DNA of 8,258 nucleotides from Prevotellaceae bacterium (lineage in GTDB: Bacteria > Bacteroidota > Bacteroidia > Bacteroidales > UBA932): NCBI GenBank assembly GCA_031259645.1, contig JAIRLC010000011.1, positions 1-8,258 of the forward strand, read 5' to 3'. The position numbers and the translations under genes are program-made. Below the pieces are notes generated by a model, which did not search any database, had not been told where the DNA came from, and saw only the letters and a program-made list of their open reading frames with translations. Position 1 is the stretch's first letter. Every line of letters starts with the position of its first letter. Shown one piece after another: positions 6,158-8,258 of this stretch.

Positions 6158-7288
6158 ATGACTTTTGACATCCTATCGGCTGATACTGAAAGCGCTGCCC
6201 GTTGCGGCGTATTTCACACCGCCCACGGCAGCGTGCATACGCCTATTTTTATGCCCGTAGGCACCGTGGGCAGTGTAAAAGGGGTATTTCATCGCGACCT
6301 GATTAATGAAGTAAAAGCCGAGATTATTTTGGGCAATACGTATCATTTATACCTGCGGCCGGGAACGGACATTTTACAGCAGGCCGGCGGGCTGCACAAA
6401 TTTATTGCCTGGGACAGGCCTGTTTTGACCGACAGCGGCGGGTATCAGATATTTTCACTGGCGGAGAACCGTAAACTCGACGCATCGGGGTGCACGTTCC
6501 GCTCGCACATCGACGGGTCGAGGCACACGTTCACGCCCGAAAGCGTCGTAGATATTCAGCGGCGCATCGGGGCCGATATCATCATGGCGCTCGACGAGTG
6601 TCCGCCGGGCACTGCCGGGTACGATTACGCCAAAAAATCGCTTACCCTCACCAAGCAGTGGCTGGAGCGGTGTATGGCGCGCATGCAAACCACCGCGCCG
6701 CTGTATGGGTACGAGCAGGCGCTGTTCCCCATCGTGCAGGGTTGTGTGTACCGCGACCTGCGCCTCGAAGCGGCCGAACACGCCGCCGCGCTCCATGCGG
6801 ACGGCTACGCCATCGGCGGCCTTTCGGTAGGCGAGCCCGCCGAGGTGATGTATGAAATGATTGAAACCGTAACGCCTGTTTTACCTTACCCTAAACCCCG
6901 CTATTTGATGGGCGTGGGCACGCCGGTGAATATTCTCGAAAGCATCGCGCGGGGCGTCGACATGTTCGACTGTGTGATGCCTTCGCGCAACGGACGCACC
7001 GGCATGTTATTCACTTCCGAAGGGGTCATCAACATCAAAAACCGGAAGTGGGCCAATGACTTTTCGGTTATCGACCCTGACGGCCACGCTTTTGTTGACG
7101 GCGCGTACAGCAAGGCGTACCTGCGCCACCTGTTCGTTTCGGGCGAGATGCTTGGGCCGCAAATTGCCAGCCTCCATAACCTGTCTTTTTATTTATGGCT
7201 GGTGGGCGCCGCCCGCGAACAAATCGCCGCCGGCACGTTTATGCCATGGAAAAATAAAATGGTTAAAAAATTAATTCGCAGACTTTAA
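6158..7288 (+). CDS. tgt: Queuine/preQ1 tRNA-guanine transglycosylase, zinc-site cysteines absent
   Basis: 376 residues, normal length. The enzyme exchanges guanine-34 in tRNAs with GUN anticodons for preQ1, a step in queuosine synthesis. Seen: TPIFMPVGT (28-36), LGNTYHLYLRPG (58-69), TDSGGYQIFS (91-100) with the catalytic D92, DECPP (146-150), PIVQG (191-195), GGLSVGEP (220-227), RYLMGVGTP (248-256), and FDCVMPSRNGRTG (270-282) with the nucleophile D271. The zinc site of the E. coli enzyme (CxCxxC plus His) is changed: the three Cys positions are G309, A311 and D314, while H340 remains. The reading frame is intact and flanking motifs (YSKAYLRHLF) are perfect, so this is substitution, not decay. 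I recall the same lack of cysteines in other Bacteroidota Tgt proteins. It is probably co-transcribed with the permease 17 bp downstream. Confidence 0.97.
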   Translation: MTFDILSADTESAARCGVFHTAHGSVHTPIFMPVGTVGSVKGVFHRDLINEVKAEIILGNTYHLYLRPGTDILQQAGGLHKFIAWDRPVLTDSGGYQIFSLAENRKLDASGCTFRSHIDGSRHTFTPESVVDIQRRIGADIIMALDECPPGTAGYDYAKKSLTLTKQWLERCMARMQTTAPLYGYEQALFPIVQGCVYRDLRLEAAEHAAALHADGYAIGGLSVGEPAEVMYEMIETVTPVLPYPKPRYLMGVGTPVNILESIARGVDMFDCVMPSRNGRTGMLFTSEGVINIKNRKWANDFSVIDPDGHAFVDGAYSKAYLRHLFVSGEMLGPQIASLHNLSFYLWLVGAAREQIAAGTFMPWKNKMVKKLIRRL

Positions 7289-7305
7289 TTTAAAATTTGA
7301 ACTTC

Positions 7306-8258
7306 ATGCGCTTCAAACCCACGCTTATTGATCGTTATATCATCAAAAAGTTTATCGGCACCTACCTCTTCGCACTGGCGCTGATCAGCGTCATTGTCAT
7401 TATTTTCGACATCAGCGAAAAGATTGACGATTTTGTGGAAAAAAAAGCGCCGCTTTACGATATTATATTTCGCTATTACCTCAATTTTATTCCTTTTCTG
7501 GTGAACATGTTCAGCTCGCTGTTTGTGTTTATCACGGTTATCTTTTTCACTTCAAAAATGGCCGGCCACAGTGAAATTATTGCCATGCTGTCGGGCGGCG
7601 TAAGTTTCAAGCGGCTGATGTATCCTTATTTTCTGTCATCGCTTGTCATTTTTGTGTTCAATTTGCTGTTCAACCTTTTTATCATCCCGCCGGCCAATGC
7701 CGAACGGCTCGATTTTCAAGAGCAGTATATCAAAAATCCCTTCAGCAATACAAACCGGAACATTCACTTTCAGGTGGAGCCCGGCGAGTATGTGTATATC
7801 GAATCGTTCACGACCTGGAACAATACCGCCCACAAGTTTTCGCTCGAAAAGTTCGACGGGCAGCGTTTGGTGTCGAAGCTGCAATCGGAGCAGGCCGTGT
7901 GGGACACGTCGTTCAACGGCTGGCGGGTGCGCAATTATTACCTCCGGCAGTGTTTTGACTCGACGGAGGTCATTACCCGCGGCAGCCGGCTCGACACGGT
8001 GATCAACATCACGGCCAGCGACCTGCGCCGGCGCAAGGATTTGTATGAGTCGATGAATTATTCCCAGTTGAACGATGAAATCGACTTGTTGAAGTTGCGG
8101 GGTGATAACAGCGTCAAATTCGCCCTGATTGAAAAGAACAAACGGATGACGGTGCCGTTTTCGGTGTTTATCCTCACGCTCATAGGGGTGTCGCTGTCGT
8201 CGCAAAAAGTGCGGGGCGGCATCGGGCTAAAAATAGGGTTAGGCATCGGGTTGAGTTT
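7306..8258 (+). CDS. LptF/LptG-family (YjgP/YjgQ) lipopolysaccharide-export permease, 3'-partial
   Basis: The frame is open from the ATG at 7306 to the window end (317 complete codons), so the C terminus is missing; E. coli LptF and LptG are about 360 residues. Seen: the family start TLIDRYIIKKFIGTYLFAL (6-24), three N-terminal membrane segments (about 16-35, 60-82, 103-128), the conserved cytoplasmic loop SEIIAMLSGGVSFKRLMYP (89-107), a soluble periplasmic segment (about 130-278, expected beta-jellyroll), and a fourth membrane segment starting near 283 leading into the conserved SSQKVRGGIGLKIGLG (298-313). Role: with LptB2 and its partner permease it extracts lipopolysaccharide from the inner membrane and passes it to the periplasmic bridge. 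LptF cannot be told from LptG here. It follows tgt by 17 bp with no terminator between, so they form an operon; I recall this tgt-permease order from other Bacteroidales. Confidence 0.93.
   Translation, partial: MRFKPTLIDRYIIKKFIGTYLFALALISVIVIIFDISEKIDDFVEKKAPLYDIIFRYYLNFIPFLVNMFSSLFVFITVIFFTSKMAGHSEIIAMLSGGVSFKRLMYPYFLSSLVIFVFNLLFNLFIIPPANAERLDFQEQYIKNPFSNTNRNIHFQVEPGEYVYIESFTTWNNTAHKFSLEKFDGQRLVSKLQSEQAVWDTSFNGWRVRNYYLRQCFDSTEVITRGSRLDTVINITASDLRRRKDLYESMNYSQLNDEIDLLKLRGDNSVKFALIEKNKRMTVPFSVFILTLIGVSLSSQKVRGGIGLKIGLGIGLS

Noticed and set aside
6455..6855. Open frames on both strands overlapping tgt
   Set aside because: They lie in the GC-rich middle of tgt where stop codons are rare; the Tgt motifs show which frame is real.
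7064..7120. Frameshift or sequencing error as the cause of missing zinc cysteines in tgt
   Set aside because: The frame is continuous, the spacing between flanking conserved motifs matches the family exactly, and no alternative frame restores a CxCxxC motif.
7289..7305. Promoter box in the tgt-permease gap (TAAAATTTG)
   Set aside because: It has one base too many for TAnnTTTG and would place the start inside the permease coding sequence; co-transcription with tgt is simpler.
7636..8205. 189-codon minus-strand open frame inside the permease gene
   Set aside because: Antisense to a well-conserved LptF/G coding region; its composition is that of an antisense shadow.

Overview
The window looks like chromosomal DNA of a Bacteroidota bacterium, most likely order Bacteroidales. 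Three independent signs support this. Two gap regions carry the Bacteroidota -7 promoter box TAnnTTTG. There is a type IX secretion (T9SS) gene pair, a PorP/SprF-family outer-membrane protein directly behind a large protein with a CHU_C-like (type B) C-terminal sorting domain. The L34, Tgt, RsmG and LptF/G proteins also have the sequence style of that phylum. No mobile-element gene, CRISPR array, tRNA or rRNA is visible.

Left part (1-3730, + strand): a surface or secreted protein, cut at its 5' end by the window, built of about eight tandem Ig-like repeats, then a He_PIG-like domain, then a diverged T9SS sorting domain. Four bases after its stop starts a PorP/SprF-like gene. The layout suggests a cargo and its dedicated outer-membrane partner in one operon.

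Middle gap (3731-4055): 325 bp without a protein gene, but with structure. It holds a Rho-independent terminator that works for the minus strand, a second hairpin that also pairs better as minus-strand RNA, a promoter-like box at a suitable distance, a 10-bp direct repeat, and a 15/16-match inverted repeat 86 bp end to end. Part of it could encode an unannotated small RNA of about 105 nt; otherwise it is a long 3' UTR of rpmH.

Minus-strand block (6076 down to 4056): a membrane family-2 glycosyltransferase overlaps rsmG (16S rRNA G527 methyltransferase) by 4 bp, followed by rpmH (ribosomal protein L34), which has its own well-formed promoter in the rsmG-rpmH gap.

Right part (6158-8258, + strand): tgt (tRNA-guanine transglycosylase) with a clear TATCTTTG promoter box. 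It is followed 17 bp later by an LptF/LptG-family lipopolysaccharide-export permease that runs off the window end. The Tgt keeps its catalytic aspartates but has lost all three zinc-ligand cysteines.

The two housekeeping blocks are divergent across an 81-bp gap; the T9SS block and the rpmH block converge on the structured 325-bp gap. The observations most worth following up are the candidate small RNA, the inverted repeat, the zinc-site loss in Tgt, and the Ig-repeat/PorP pair with its weak sorting signal.
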